A DNA stretch of 64,000 nucleotides from Pseudomonas sp. 21 (GTDB lineage: Bacteria > Pseudomonadota > Gammaproteobacteria > Pseudomonadales > Pseudomonadaceae). Below the pieces are notes generated by a model. It was not told where the DNA came from. It made no database searches and saw only the letters and a program-made list of their open reading frames with translations. Every line of letters begins with the position of its first letter. Within the stretch, counting starts at the first letter, position 1. Positions 8,421 through 18,093 of the stretch are shown here, one piece after another. The DNA lies in NCBI RefSeq assembly GCF_000955805.1, contig NZ_JYOA01000003.1, positions 474,564 to 538,563 of the forward strand, in the 5' to 3' direction. Position numbers and translations under genes: made by a program.

Positions 8421-9220
8421 GCTTGGTGGGTAGTGCGCCGGGTTCCGAGCTTGCGCCACAGCCAGCGCAGGATCAGCCCGGCGATCAGCAGCACGACCAG
8501 CAGCGGCAGGCCGAAGGCGGCGACCTGGATGGCATTGACGGTGCCGTCGGTGAGTTCGTCCAGCGAGTTGCCGAAGGCCTTGCCGATGCGCGACCAGCGC
8601 CCGGTCGGCTGGTATTCGCTGGAGAAGTCCAGGGTCAGCAGGTTGGTGGCGATGCGTCGTTGCTGCTGGGCCGCGTCCTGGCTGGCGGCCTGCAGCTGCT
8701 GCTCGACCTCGGCGGTGGCCTTGGCCAGGGCCAGCAGGTCGCTGACGCTCATGTCCTTGCGGCCCTGGAAGCCTTGCAGGGTCTGGTATTCGCGCTCCAG
8801 CCGGTCACGCAGTTGCTGGTTGTCGCTGACCGCCTGGGCGAGGTCTTCGGCACGGGTGCTGCGGCTTTGCAGCTGCCCGCCTTCGGCGGCGAGGGCGACG
8901 AGTTTTTCAACGCCTTCGGGGACGATGCGCACGACGAGGTGCGCGTTGCGCATCTGGCTGTCGCCGCTCTGCTCGATGGCGATCAGCTCGCACTGGCCGA
9001 AACGGTCCTGGGTGCAGGCGTCGCGGGAGGCGGCCAGTTGCGCGTCGATGCGCTCGCTGGCCAGGCGGATGCCGACCTGGTGTTCATAGGCGAGGAAGGA
9101 TCCGGCTTTCGCCGCTTCCCCCTGGAAAGCGGCGCCGGAACCGGCGGCGTGCTCCGAGGGAGCGCCGCAGCCGGCGAGGGCGGCGCTCAGGGCGAGCGCA
9201 GCCAGGCGGTGCAGTTTCAT
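8417..9220 (-). CDS. DUF4349 lipoprotein
   Basis: A 267-residue predicted lipoprotein (lipobox LAGC, Cys18). The body has two short beta-rich segments, a long helical coiled-coil region (about 130-190, QQLRDRLEREYQTLQ and VEQQLQAASQDAAQQQ) and one C-terminal membrane helix (about 232-256) ending in WLWRKLGTRR. This arrangement is the DUF4349 pattern. A strong AAGGAGG ribosome site precedes the ATG at 9220. It begins the four-gene cluster that ends with the DUF350 gene. A role as an envelope scaffold or sensor is inferred only from its shape. Confidence 0.82.
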   Translation of the reverse strand: MKLHRLAALALSAALAGCGAPSEHAAGSGAAFQGEAAKAGSFLAYEHQVGIRLASERIDAQLAASRDACTQDRFGQCELIAIEQSGDSQMRNAHLVVRIVPEGVEKLVALAAEGGQLQSRSTRAEDLAQAVSDNQQLRDRLEREYQTLQGFQGRKDMSVSDLLALAKATAEVEQQLQAASQDAAQQQRRIATNLLTLDFSSEYQPTGRWSRIGKAFGNSLDELTDGTVNAIQVAAFGLPLLVVLLIAGLILRWLWRKLGTRRTTHQA

Positions 9221-9249
9221 CGATGGCCTCCTTGCCGTGATGGAGCGTC

Positions 9250-11286
9250 TTACTTGACGCGCTGGCCCGGCTTGGCGCCGCTGTCCGGGCTCAGCAGGTA
9301 GATCTCTTCACCGCCGGGGCCGGCGGCCAGGACCATGCCTTCGGAGACGCCGAACTTCATCTTGCGCGGGGCCAGGTTGGCCACGTACAGAGTCAGGCGG
9401 CCTTCGAGCTTGCTCGGGTCCGGGTAGGCGCTCTTGATGCCGGAGAACACGTTGCGCTTCTCGTCGCCGATATCCAGGGACAGGCGCAGCAGCTTGTCGG
9501 CGCCTTCGACGAACTCGCACTTCTCGATCAGCGCGATGCGCAGGTCGACGGCGGCGAAGGCGTCGAAGTTGATTTCCGCGGCCAGCGGGTCCTTGGTCAG
9601 TTCGCCGTTACCGGCGGGCTTGGGTGCGCTGGCGAGGAGGTCTTCCTTGGAGGCTTCGATCATGGCTTCGATTTTCGCGGGCTCGATACGGGTCATCAGC
9701 GGGTTGAACGGGTTCAGCTGGTGGTTGGCCAGCAGTTGCTCGTGGTCGGCCCACTTCAGCGGGGCGACGTTGAGGAAGGCTTCGGCGGCCACGGCCAGCT
9801 TCGGCAGCACCGGCTTGAGGAAGATCACCAGCTGGCGGAACAGGTTCACGCCCAGGGCGCAGATCGCCTGGACTTCATCCTGCTTGCCTTCCTGCTTGTT
9901 CAGGGCCCACGGCGCCTTGTCGGCGATCCAGGCGTTGGCCTGGTCGGCGAGGGCCATGATTTCACGCATGGCGCGGCCGAAGTCGCGGGCTTCATAGGCG
10001 GCGGCAATGCTCGGCGCGGCGTCCTTGAAGGCCTGGGCCAGTTCCGGCGCCGGGTTGGCGTCCACCAGCAGGCCGTTGTTGCCCTTGTGGATGAAGCCGG
10101 CGCAACGGCTGGCGATGTTCACCACCTTGCCGACCAGGTCGGAGTTGACCTTCTGCACGAAGTCCTCGAGGTTCAGGTCGAGGTCGTCCACGCCGCGGCC
10201 CAGCTTGGAGGCGTAGTAGTAGCGCAGGTATTCCGGGTCCAGGTGATCCAGGTAGGTGCGCGCCTTGACGAAGGTGCCGCGCGACTTGGACATCTTCTGG
10301 CCGTTGACGGTCAGGTAGCCGTGCACGTTCAGCGCGGTCGGCTTGCGGTAGCCGGCGCCTTCGAGCATGGCCGGCCAGAACAGCGCGTGGAAGTTGACGA
10401 TGTCCTTGCCGATGAAGTGGTACAGCTCGGCGTCGGAGCCCTGCTTCCAGTAGGCGTCGAAGTCCAGTTCCGGGCGGCGTGCGCAGAGGTTCTTGAAGCT
10501 GGCCATGTAGCCGATCGGCGCGTCCAGCCAGACGTAGAAGTACTTGCCCGGCGCGTCGGGGATCTCGAAGCCGAAGTAGGGCGCGTCGCGGGAGATGTCC
10601 CACTCCTGCAGGCCGGAATCCAGCCATTCGGCGAGCTTGTTGGCCACCGATTCCTGCAGGGCGCCGCTGCGGGTCCACTGCTGCAGCATGGCCTGGAAGT
10701 CAGGCAGCTTGAAGAAGTAGTGCAGCGACTCCTTGAGCACCGGGGTGGCGCCGGAGATCGCCGATTTCGGGTCCTTCAGCTCGGTGGGCGCATAGGTCGC
10801 GCCGCAGGCTTCGCAGTTGTCGCCGTACTGGTCGGCGGTGCCGCACTTCGGGCAGGTGCCCTTGATGAAGCGGTCGGCCAGGAACATCTGCTTTTCCGGG
10901 TCGAAGTACTGGGTCACCGGGCGGGTGGCGATGTGGCCGGCGTCGCGCAGTTTCAGGTAGATGGCCGAGGACAGCTCGCGGTTCTCTTCCGAGTGGGTCG
11001 AGTGGTAGTTGTCGAACTCCACCAGGAAGTCGGCGAAATCACCCATGTGCTCGGCGCGCACGCCGTCGATCAGTTGCTCGGAGGTGATGCCTTCGCGCTC
11101 GGCGCGCAGCATGATGGCCGAACCGTGGGCATCGTCCGCGCACACGTACACCGCCTGGTTGCCACGCATCTTCTGGAAGCGAACCCAGATGTCGGTCTGG
11201 ATGTACTCCAGCATGTGACCGAGGTGGATCGAACCATTGGCGTAGGGCAGGGCGCTGGTGACGAGGATCTTGCGGGCTTCGGACAT
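9250..11286 (-). CDS. metG: Methionyl-tRNA synthetase
   Basis: A 678-residue class-I aminoacyl-tRNA synthetase that charges tRNA-Met. Seen: the HIGH-type motif HLGH at 21-24, zinc-knuckle cysteines C145/148/158/161, KMSKS at 331-335, and a C-terminal OB-fold tRNA-binding domain from about 575 ([23 protein letters not shown]) that also supports dimerisation. Length and domain order match E. coli-type MetG. It is divergent from apbC across a region holding a REP pair, a neighbourhood common in gamma-proteobacteria. Confidence 0.98.
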   Translation of the reverse strand: MSEARKILVTSALPYANGSIHLGHMLEYIQTDIWVRFQKMRGNQAVYVCADDAHGSAIMLRAEREGITSEQLIDGVRAEHMGDFADFLVEFDNYHSTHSEENRELSSAIYLKLRDAGHIATRPVTQYFDPEKQMFLADRFIKGTCPKCGTADQYGDNCEACGATYAPTELKDPKSAISGATPVLKESLHYFFKLPDFQAMLQQWTRSGALQESVANKLAEWLDSGLQEWDISRDAPYFGFEIPDAPGKYFYVWLDAPIGYMASFKNLCARRPELDFDAYWKQGSDAELYHFIGKDIVNFHALFWPAMLEGAGYRKPTALNVHGYLTVNGQKMSKSRGTFVKARTYLDHLDPEYLRYYYASKLGRGVDDLDLNLEDFVQKVNSDLVGKVVNIASRCAGFIHKGNNGLLVDANPAPELAQAFKDAAPSIAAAYEARDFGRAMREIMALADQANAWIADKAPWALNKQEGKQDEVQAICALGVNLFRQLVIFLKPVLPKLAVAAEAFLNVAPLKWADHEQLLANHQLNPFNPLMTRIEPAKIEAMIEASKEDLLASAPKPAGNGELTKDPLAAEINFDAFAAVDLRIALIEKCEFVEGADKLLRLSLDIGDEKRNVFSGIKSAYPDPSKLEGRLTLYVANLAPRKMKFGVSEGMVLAAGPGGEEIYLLSPDSGAKPGQRVK

Positions 11287-11410
11287 GATGATCGGCCGTT
11301 CCGGTTAAAACGAGGGAATCGGCAACTATATAGGGGCGAGGCGAAATTTTCATCCGTGGGCCGCTTGGCTGCAGGGATGAGTACGTCCGTGCACATCAGG
11401 CGCGTGGGCT

Positions 11411-11486
11411 GTTCGCGAGCAAGCTCGCTCCTACGAAAAGCAGGCTCGCGCGGGCCTGGGCTGTAGGGGCGAGCTTGCTCGCGAAC
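11411..11486. repeat. REP inverted pair (class A, GCGAGCTTGCTCGC core)
   Basis: Two head-to-head copies of a 24-base element: a minus-oriented GTTCGCGAGCAAGCTCG... at 11411-11434 and a plus-oriented GTAGGGGCGAGCTTGC... at 11463-11486, 28 bases apart. Each copy holds the palindrome GCGAGC-TT-GCTCGC. The same pair occurs at 14573, 31379 and 39692. These are Pseudomonas-type REP doublets, normally mobilised by a RAYT transposase elsewhere in the genome. Confidence 0.9.
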
Positions 11487-11575
11487 CCCGCCTACCCCTG
11501 ATGATCCCGAGCAAGGCGGCGGCGAGAGGCGTAAGATGCCCGCCTATTCTGCTCAGTCTTTCATCGGGAGTACCC

Positions 11576-12670
11576 ATGGGCGCCGCCAACCGAGCCACGG
11601 TGGAAAACCTTCTCCGCCAGATCAACGACCCCCACACCGGCCAGAACCTTCTGGACGCCGGTTACCTGCGCGAACTGGACATCCAGGGCGGGCGTATCTC
11701 GCTGACCCTGGAGCTGGGCTACGCCGCCGGCCTGTTCAGGAACGGCCTGGCGCAGACCGTGCAGATGGCCCTGGAAGCGCTGGAAGGCGTCGACTCGGCC
11801 CAGGTCAAGGTGGAAACCCACATCGCCGCGCACAAGGCCCAGGCCCAGGTGCCGGGCATGAGCAACGTGAAGAACATCATCGCCGTGGCCTCCGGCAAGG
11901 GCGGCGTGGGCAAGTCCACCACCGCCGCCAACCTGGCGCTGGCGCTGGCCCGCGAAGGAGCCAAGGTCGGCATCCTCGACGCCGATATCTATGGCCCGAG
12001 CCAGGGCATCATGTTCGGCATCCCCGAAGGCACCCGGCCGAAGATCCGCGACCAGAAGTGGTTCATCCCGCTGGAGGCCCACGGCGTGGAAGTCATGTCC
12101 ATGGCCTTCCTCACCGACGACAACACCCCGGTGGTGTGGCGCGGCCCGATGGTTTCCGGCGCACTGCTGCAGCTGATCACCCAGACCGCCTGGAACGACC
12201 TGGACTACCTGGTCATCGACATGCCGCCGGGTACCGGCGATATCCAGCTGACCCTGGCGCAGAAAGTCCCGGTGGCCGGCTCGGTGATCGTCACCACCCC
12301 GCAGGACCTGGCCCTGCTCGACGCGAAGAAAGGCGTGGAGATGTTCCGCAAGGTCAACATCCCGGTGCTGGGCGTGGTCGAGAACATGGCCGTGCACATC
12401 TGCTCCAACTGCGGCCATGCCGAGCACCTGTTCGGCGAAGGCGGCGGCGAGAAGCTGGCCGCGCAGTACGGCGTGGAGCTGCTGGCGTCGCTGCCGCTGT
12501 CCCTGGCCATCCGCATGCAGGCTGACGGCGGCAAGCCCACCGTGATCGCCGATCCGGAAAGCCAGCTGGCGATGATCTACCAGGAAATGGCCCGTTGCGT
12601 CGGCGCCCGCATCGCCCTGAGCGAGAAGGCCGCGCCGGACATGCCGAACATCTCCATCAGCGACGACTGA
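11576..12670 (+). CDS. apbC: Iron-sulfur cluster carrier protein ApbC/Mrp
   Basis: A 364-residue P-loop NTPase that binds and delivers [4Fe-4S] clusters. The N-terminal DUF59/MIP18-like domain (about 1-85) precedes the deviant Walker A GKGGVGKST (107-115), the switch DADIYGPSQG and the C-terminal CxxC at C276/C279 (CSNCGH). The frame is open 25 codons upstream, but the ATG at 11576 gives the usual MGAANRATVE start 7 bases after GGGAG. The downstream secreted-protein gene follows after 15 bases and may be co-transcribed. Confidence 0.95.
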   Translation: MGAANRATVENLLRQINDPHTGQNLLDAGYLRELDIQGGRISLTLELGYAAGLFRNGLAQTVQMALEALEGVDSAQVKVETHIAAHKAQAQVPGMSNVKNIIAVASGKGGVGKSTTAANLALALAREGAKVGILDADIYGPSQGIMFGIPEGTRPKIRDQKWFIPLEAHGVEVMSMAFLTDDNTPVVWRGPMVSGALLQLITQTAWNDLDYLVIDMPPGTGDIQLTLAQKVPVAGSVIVTTPQDLALLDAKKGVEMFRKVNIPVLGVVENMAVHICSNCGHAEHLFGEGGGEKLAAQYGVELLASLPLSLAIRMQADGGKPTVIADPESQLAMIYQEMARCVGARIALSEKAAPDMPNISISDD

Positions 12671-12685
12671 TCCGCAGGGACTGCC

Positions 12686-13300
12686 ATGCGCAAGGATGCG
12701 AAATGCGCCGCCGGCTGGCTGCTGGCGGCGTGCCTGGGTCTCGCCGGCTCAGTGGCACGGGGCGCCGACGAGGATTCTGCCAACTGGCAGGCCCAGTGCG
12801 TGATAGACGGGCAGCCGGTAACCCTGGACTTCCGTTCTGTCTCGGGCGATGCCTTCGAGGATGACATGGCCGTGCAGGCGCGCCGGGCCGATGGCGCCAG
12901 CCAGGCCCTGCCACTGCCGCCAGGCCTCTACCACGCCACCGGCCTGCTTGGCAGCCCGGCAAGTGCCTGCGACCCCGTGCCGCTGCTGGACATGGGCAAC
13001 GGCCTCGGCCTGTTGCTCGTGGTGCGCGACAACCGCCCCGGCCTGCCGGTGGTGGATGCGCTGCTGCTGGACCTCGCCACCCTGCAGGTGGTGGACAAGC
13101 GCCTGGGTGACCCCGGTGCGGTGGAAGGTCTGCTGAAAACCGCCAGCCTGGTGCTGCGCCAGTCGCCGCCGGGAGTCGACCTGCGCCTGGTGCGCGAGGC
13201 GGTGCCTGGCGCCGAGTGCGATTGCGCCGACGCCTATGCCGAAGACTGGCTGCGTTTCTCGGTGGACCAGCGCAAGCTGCGCACGAACTGGCTGCCCTGA
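12686..13300 (+). CDS. Secreted hypothetical protein
   Basis: A 204-residue protein with a signal peptide (1-26, cut likely at ARG-AD). The mature part starts with an NWQAQCVIDGQPVTLDF segment and ends with an AECDCADAYAEDWLRF segment; four cysteines suggest disulphides. No catalytic motif or known domain is recognised. It sits 15 bases after apbC and ends four bases from the stop of a convergent gene. Function unknown. Confidence 0.72.
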   Translation: MRKDAKCAAGWLLAACLGLAGSVARGADEDSANWQAQCVIDGQPVTLDFRSVSGDAFEDDMAVQARRADGASQALPLPPGLYHATGLLGSPASACDPVPLLDMGNGLGLLLVVRDNRPGLPVVDALLLDLATLQVVDKRLGDPGAVEGLLKTASLVLRQSPPGVDLRLVREAVPGAECDCADAYAEDWLRFSVDQRKLRTNWLP

Positions 13301-13304
13301 GAAC

Positions 13305-13799
13305 CTACGGAAACCATTCCGTCCCGGCGCCGACAGGAAACTGGCCGCTGCGCAATTCCTCCTGCGTGAGCTCGCGGCCGGTCCAGAGCCGGACCTTGCG
13401 CGCACCGGCCCCGCGGCAGAGCTCGTACAGCCCGCGGATTTCCACCTGCGTCAGGCCGCCTTCGAGCAGCTCCTGAGGGTGCAGGATCAGCACCGGCGCG
13501 GCCTTGAGCAGAGACCTGGGCGCGAGTCGGCCGACCAGCAGCTTCAGGGTCATCTCGGCGAAGGAGAAATTGGCCAGCAAGGAGCGGGGATGGTCGAAGC
13601 CGTTGACGATTTCGACGCCCTCCTGGCCCTGCAGTTGCTGGGCGGCCTCGCCGGCCGCCAGAACCCTGGGCTTGCCATCTTCATAGCGCAGCGCCAGCAG
13701 GGGCCGTTCGCTGAATGCTTCGCCGGACGGGAGCACCACGCCGCTGATCCACTGGCGCGAGAGTTTCAGGTATAGGGTGGACGAAAAATGATCAAACAC
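13305..13799 (-). CDS. MreB-like protein covering only the N-terminal actin subdomain
   Basis: A 164-residue protein that resembles the first half of the actin-like rod-shape protein MreB. LVLPSGEAF-RPLLALRYEDGKPRVLAAGEAAQQLQG aligns with the MreB block VALR...VVAVGHEAKQMLGR; IVNGFDHPRSLLANFSFAEMTLKLL with PMKDGVIADFFVTEKML; and GLTQVEIRGLYELCRGAGARKVRL with GSTQVERRAIRESALGAGAREVFL. The canonical phosphate-1 loop (DLGTANT) and the whole second ATPase half are missing, so it cannot be a normal filament ATPase. A GTG at 13799 with GGAAGAGG upstream is the likely start; the frame remains open to 13874. Confidence 0.7.
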   Translation of the reverse strand: MFDHFSSTLYLKLSRQWISGVVLPSGEAFSERPLLALRYEDGKPRVLAAGEAAQQLQGQEGVEIVNGFDHPRSLLANFSFAEMTLKLLVGRLAPRSLLKAAPVLILHPQELLEGGLTQVEIRGLYELCRGAGARKVRLWTGRELTQEELRSGQFPVGAGTEWFP

Positions 13800-13944
13800 A
13801 GGCGGCCTCTTCCATGAGTCGATGCGCAGCAGGTTATGCAAATCCACGCTTGAGCGTCGACCATCCAGCCGCACCCTTTGCCGGAAATTGTGACGCCCGG
13901 TAAGATTCGCCTTCTTTTTTCAACCGCCGCACAGGACACCCGCC

Positions 13945-14511
13945 ATGAGCATCAAATCGGACAAGTGGATTCGCCGCATGGCTCAGGAACACGGCATGAT
14001 CGAGCCGTTCGTCGAGCGCCAGATTCGCGGTGCCGATGATAGCCGGGTGATTTCCTACGGTGTTTCCAGCTACGGCTACGACGTACGCTGCGCTGCCGAA
14101 TTCAAGGTGTTCACCAACATCCACTCGGCCGTGGTCGATCCGAAGAACTTCGACGAGAAGAGCTTCGTGGACATCAACAGCGACGTCTGCATCATCCCGC
14201 CGAACTCTTTCGCCCTGGCCCGTACCGTCGAGTACTTCCGCATCCCGCGCGATGTGCTGACCATCTGCCTGGGCAAGAGCACTTACGCGCGCTGCGGCAT
14301 CATCGTCAACGTGACCCCGCTGGAACCCGAGTGGGAAGGCCACGTGACCCTGGAATTCTCCAACACCACCAACCTGCCGGCGAAGATCTACGCCCATGAA
14401 GGCGTGGCGCAGATGCTGTTCCTCCAGTCGGACGAAGCTTGCGAAGTGTCCTACCGCGATCGCGGCGGCAAGTACCAGGGCCAGACCGGCGTCACCCTGC
14501 CCAAGGCCTGA
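13945..14511 (+). CDS. dcd: dCTP deaminase
   Basis: A 188-residue enzyme converting dCTP to dUTP in thymidylate synthesis. Family blocks are [13 protein letters not shown], the catalytic region [18 protein letters not shown] (Glu in PLEPEWEG is the general base) and GKSTYARCG. Length equals other gamma-proteobacterial Dcd. It has its own terminator immediately downstream. Confidence 0.97.
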   Translation: MSIKSDKWIRRMAQEHGMIEPFVERQIRGADDSRVISYGVSSYGYDVRCAAEFKVFTNIHSAVVDPKNFDEKSFVDINSDVCIIPPNSFALARTVEYFRIPRDVLTICLGKSTYARCGIIVNVTPLEPEWEGHVTLEFSNTTNLPAKIYAHEGVAQMLFLQSDEACEVSYRDRGGKYQGQTGVTLPKA

Positions 14512-14531
14512 TCGCCTTCCGCGTCATGAAG

Positions 14532-14557
14532 AACCGGGCCTTGGCCCGGTTTTTTAT
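14532..14557 (+). terminator. Rho-independent terminator after dcd
   Basis: Stem AACCGGGCC / GGCCCGGTT with a two-base loop, followed by a run of six T and ATT. It starts 20 bases after the dcd stop. Confidence 0.9.
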
Positions 14558-14572
14558 TGGAACGAAGAACCT

Positions 14573-14648
14573 GTAGGAGCGAGCTTGCTCGCGAACGCCC
14601 GGCTCGATTCCCTTGGGGGGAAAGGTTCGCGAGCAAGCTCGCTCCTAC
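14573..14648. repeat. REP inverted pair (class A)
   Basis: Plus-oriented copy at 14573-14596 and minus-oriented copy at 14625-14648, same sequence as at 11411. The outer GTAG of the second copy supplies the TAG stop of the minus-strand ATPase gene at 14645. Confidence 0.9.
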
Positions 14649-15187
14649 AAAGGGCAGTGCGCCAGGACGAACGCCGCGCGCTCCTGCGGACTGCACAGCG
14701 GCAGCTCCAGCAGCCGATAGCCCAATGCTTCGTAGACCTCAACCATGACCGCGGCTGTTCGCTGCGCCTCGGCGAAGCCCTGCCGACGTTCGGCATCGTT
14801 GCGGTAGATGGCTTGCCACGCGGGCGCCAGGAACACGGTTGACGCGTAGCGCAGTCGCTGCGCGGCGGCTTCCAGTTCGTCCGTCATCGGCAGGCCGCAG
14901 AGCCGTGCATACCCCAGCACATCCGGCAGGCCGCGATCGAACAGCCACTGGCCACCCGCATCGAGCGCTCGCTCGCGAGTCGTCAGTGCGTGCTCGAACA
15001 TTTCCCGGCAGAAGGCCTCCCGGTTCGCCCACGGCAGCGCATCGCCGCCACGCGCCCGTTGCTCGCGGATGATGGCCCGGCCGCCTTCCTCGACGATGTT
15101 CAGGCCGTGATGGCGGTGCAGGTGCTCGAGCAGAGTGCTCTTGCCGGCGCCGGGGCCGCCGGTGATGACGATGAGGGATTCGGACAT
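14645..15187 (-). CDS. AAA family ATPase (AAA_28, nucleoside-kinase-like P-loop)
   Basis: A 180-residue P-loop protein. The Walker A GGPGAGKSTL lies at 10-19, a VEEGGRAIIREQ segment follows, and FDRGLPDVLGYARLCGLP (about 90-107) resembles the DRx motif of deoxynucleoside and thymidylate kinases. This is the AAA_28 pattern, a group of small predicted kinases with unknown substrate. The ATG at 15187 begins MSESLIVITGG; longer in-frame starts give a low-complexity proline-rich extension and are rejected. Its last codons and TAG stop are formed by the edge of a REP element. Confidence 0.82.
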   Translation of the reverse strand: MSESLIVITGGPGAGKSTLLEHLHRHHGLNIVEEGGRAIIREQRARGGDALPWANREAFCREMFEHALTTRERALDAGGQWLFDRGLPDVLGYARLCGLPMTDELEAAAQRLRYASTVFLAPAWQAIYRNDAERRQGFAEAQRTAAVMVEVYEALGYRLLELPLCSPQERAAFVLAHCPL

Positions 15188-15269
15188 GGCGATGACTCCT
15201 GGGAAAGGATACGGGGGAGTACCAGCCGGGGAAGGTCTTGCAGGAAGGAAATGCAGCGGAGGAGAGGCG

Positions 15270-15299
15270 GGAAAAAAGAAAGGCACCCAAGGGGTGCCT
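15270..15299 (-). terminator. Rho-independent terminator for quiP (minus strand)
   Basis: Perfect stem AGGCACCC / GGGTGCCT with a three-base loop. On the minus strand it is followed by TTCTTTTTTC, a good U-tract, about 85 bases after the quiP stop. Confidence 0.85.
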
Positions 15300-15382
15300 G
15301 AATATGATCATGGAGTAAGTCGACAAATCTGATTCCGGGGTGGGAGCGAAGTTCCCGGCCCCCGGAAAAATTTTTCAGATCA

Positions 15383-17923
15383 TCACTTTTCGGGCACCAG
15401 CGTCAGGCGCTTCACGCCGTAGACCTTCTCCAGGTTCTGCGACTGGAAGGGGAAGCTCATGTAGTTGCCCTTCAGCCAGGCGTCGATGCCGTCGGCGTAG
15501 TGCGGGCTGGCCGGGTTGCCGGACTGGCCGCTGCTGTTGAGGCCGATCATCGGCTCGCTCTGGCCGAAGTCGACGACGATGCGCATGGCCGGGATCAGCC
15601 AGGTGTTGAAGTCCTGGCCCCAGTGGTAGGCCGAGACGTTCAGCGTGCTGTGGTCGCCGCCGGCCGGGTAGGGGCCGCGGTCCAGGTAGCCCTTGATCGC
15701 GCCGAGGCTGGCGCGCTCGCCGGCACTCAGGTTGGGCGCCATCTTGGTGCTGTCGCTGACCCACTCGTAGGTGTGCAGCTTGCCCCACTGCCAGGCGTGG
15801 CGGTCGCTGCCCAGCTTCTGTTCGCAGAAGGCGGTGGCGGCAGCCAGGCTGCGGGCGAGGATTGCCGGCTTGTCTTCCTTCTGCGGGGTGCGGGTGTCAT
15901 CCCAGAACGGGCTGTCGTCACGGCCCAGCAGATGGTCGGCCTGGGCCGAGTAGGAGAGGTTGGTGGTCTCGACGAAGGCCTTCCAGGACGGGCTGTCTTC
16001 CGGGCCCAGCTCGTCGAGGAAGATCTGCTTGGTGCTTTCCTGCAGGAAGGCTTCGTACAGCGCGGCGTCGCCGGAGGTGGCCGAGAGCTTGCCGTCGAAC
16101 GCCATGATCCGGTCCAGCGCTTCGCGGGCGCGGGCGCGCTGGTCGGTGGGCAGGGCGTCGATGGCTTTCTTCAGCGGCTGCGCCATGCCCGGTGCGTCCA
16201 GCATCGACTGCAGCTTGCCGGCAAAGGGCGTGGTCTGGTCGTACTGCATGGCGATCATGCTGCGGTAGTCGTGGCTCTTGCTGCCACCGGCGAGCTGGGC
16301 GATGCGCTCGTAGCGCTCCGGGTAATACCAGGAGCTGGACAGCTGCGCGCCGTAGCCCGGCTGCACGCTGCGGTGGTTGGCGGTGCCCAGCCAGCCTTGC
16401 TGCGGGTCCTGGTCGGACGGGTGGAGGATCGGGTCGGCGTAGCCGTCCCAGTCATAGCGGCCGTCCCAGCCGGGCGAGGGCAGCAGGCCGCGGCCTTCCT
16501 TGCGGTTGGGGAAGCGCCCGGTGACCTGCCAGCCAATGTGCTTCTCGTCGGCGAACACGATGTTCAGCGCCATGGCGCGCACGTCGCGGGTGGCGTCGAA
16601 GGCCTGCTCGACGTTCTTCGCGCGGGACAGGTCGAAGAAGGCGTCGAGGGTGCGGTCGGTCTCGCCCTGGATGCTCTGGTAGGCGATGCCGTAGCCACTG
16701 GACAGCGGCAGCGGTTGCAGGTCGTGCTTGCGCTCGCCCAGGGCGCTGTTGAGCAGCGGACCGTGGCGGGTCTCGTAGATGACTTCGCGGACCGGGCTCT
16801 GGCCCTTGATGAAGAAGGTCTCGTTGCGCTCGATGGCCGGTTTCCACTGGCCATCGGCGAGGTAGTAGAGCTTGCTGCCCTGGCGCTTCACCTGTTCCAG
16901 GAAGAGGTCCTGGTTGTCGCCCATGACCATGGTCATGCCCCAGGCCAGCTTGCCGTTGAAACCGGCGACCACGCCCGGCACGCCGGCGATGGAGACGCCC
17001 GCGGCGTTGTACTTGGGCGAGCGGATCTGCACGTAGTTCCACACCGAGGGCATGGACAGCGGCAGGTGGGTGTCGTTGGCCAGGATGCTCTTGCCGCTGC
17101 GCGTACGCTGCGGGGCGATGGCCCAGTTGTTGGACGCGGCGACGCCCATCATCTGCAGGGCGGCGACCTGCCCGGCAGCGCGATCCAGGGCGTCGAGGCC
17201 GGCGATCCTGCCATCCAGGCGCAGGCCCTTGAGTTTGTCCGCTTCCTCGAACGGCAGCGCTTCGTCCGGGTAGATCGGCGTCAGCCAGGGCAGCTTGTCG
17301 GTGCCGACTTTCTGCGCCAGGACCAGGGAGGCGATCTCCTCCTGCAGGTTCACCGCCAGGCCGAAGTTCAGCAGGCTGAAGACCAGCGCGGAATCTTCCG
17401 GCTTCCAGTACTCGGGGCGGTAGCCGGACTCGGCGAGGTCCATCGGCAGCTTGTCGCGGTAGCGGTACAGGTAGGCGTTGACGCCGCGTGCGTAGGTCTC
17501 GAAGAAGCGCTTGAGGCGCGGCGAGGCACCGGCGTAGAGGGCGTCCGCGGCCTTCTTCAGGTTCACCGTGCGCATGAAGCGGTCGGTTTCCAGGGCGCCG
17601 GGACCGACCATCTCGGACAGGCGCCCCTGGGCCATCAGGCGCAGGCCGACCATCTGGCTGATGCGATCGCTGGCGTGCACATACCCCAGGGTGAACAGCG
17701 CGTCGTGGAAAGTGCTGGTCTCGATCAGCGGCATGCCCAGGCTGTTGCGGCGGATCGATACGTTGTCCGCCAGGCCCTTGATCGGCTGCACGCCGTAGCT
17801 CGGCGGCAGGCTGTCGGAATAGCGGTCATTCAGCCAGCCCTGGCAGCCGGTAAGGCTGACAGCGGCAGTGACGGTGGCGGCAAGGCCGAAGCTGGAAAGC
17901 CGGCGGAAGGCACGCGGGGCCAT
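15383..17923 (-). CDS. quiP: Acyl-homoserine lactone acylase QuiP
   Basis: An 846-residue Ntn-hydrolase of the penicillin-acylase family. In P. aeruginosa QuiP removes the acyl chain of long-chain AHL signals. The signal peptide carries a lipobox-like LTGC (Cys27). The autocatalytic cleavage site and nucleophile is Ser264 in [11 protein letters not shown]; the segment before it is the alpha chain and the rest the beta chain. The core [21 protein letters not shown] is typical of QuiP. The ATG at 17923 has AGGAG ten bases upstream; the in-frame ATG at 17941 lies before that ribosome site and is rejected. No luxI/luxR genes are nearby, so signal turnover or scavenging is likely. It could act on other amide substrates. 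Confidence 0.93.
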   Translation of the reverse strand: MAPRAFRRLSSFGLAATVTAAVSLTGCQGWLNDRYSDSLPPSYGVQPIKGLADNVSIRRNSLGMPLIETSTFHDALFTLGYVHASDRISQMVGLRLMAQGRLSEMVGPGALETDRFMRTVNLKKAADALYAGASPRLKRFFETYARGVNAYLYRYRDKLPMDLAESGYRPEYWKPEDSALVFSLLNFGLAVNLQEEIASLVLAQKVGTDKLPWLTPIYPDEALPFEEADKLKGLRLDGRIAGLDALDRAAGQVAALQMMGVAASNNWAIAPQRTRSGKSILANDTHLPLSMPSVWNYVQIRSPKYNAAGVSIAGVPGVVAGFNGKLAWGMTMVMGDNQDLFLEQVKRQGSKLYYLADGQWKPAIERNETFFIKGQSPVREVIYETRHGPLLNSALGERKHDLQPLPLSSGYGIAYQSIQGETDRTLDAFFDLSRAKNVEQAFDATRDVRAMALNIVFADEKHIGWQVTGRFPNRKEGRGLLPSPGWDGRYDWDGYADPILHPSDQDPQQGWLGTANHRSVQPGYGAQLSSSWYYPERYERIAQLAGGSKSHDYRSMIAMQYDQTTPFAGKLQSMLDAPGMAQPLKKAIDALPTDQRARAREALDRIMAFDGKLSATSGDAALYEAFLQESTKQIFLDELGPEDSPSWKAFVETTNLSYSAQADHLLGRDDSPFWDDTRTPQKEDKPAILARSLAAATAFCEQKLGSDRHAWQWGKLHTYEWVSDSTKMAPNLSAGERASLGAIKGYLDRGPYPAGGDHSTLNVSAYHWGQDFNTWLIPAMRIVVDFGQSEPMIGLNSSGQSGNPASPHYADGIDAWLKGNYMSFPFQSQNLEKVYGVKRLTLVPEK

Positions 17924-18045
17924 GGGGATGTGCTCCTGCACAAAGAGGGTCGCGGAAAAGGCGCTACGTTAGTGAGCCGAGGATAGCTGTGCAAGCCGCG
18001 CGGGGCGGGATTTTCAGCAGCCGACGAATAGTTGGGCCGGACAGC

Positions 18046-18072
18046 AGAAGGCCCGCGCTGGGCGGGCCTTCT
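18046..18072. terminator. Hairpin between the SEC-C gene and quiP
   Basis: Perfect 11-base stem AGAAGGCCCGC / GCGGGCCTTCT with a five-base loop. It lies 22 bases past the stop of the minus-strand SEC-C gene and probably terminates it. The U-tract is short on both strands. Confidence 0.7.
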
Positions 18073-18093
18073 TCGCAGTGCTCGGGGCCTGGG

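Noticed and set aside
11411..11486. REP copies as CRISPR repeats
   Set aside because: Only two copies per site, inverted to each other, no regular spacers and no cas genes.
15500..17986. An 828-codon plus-strand open frame opposite quiP
   Set aside because: Same explanation: third-position GC bias on the opposite strand. The quiP protein has catalytic motifs and its own ribosome site and terminator.
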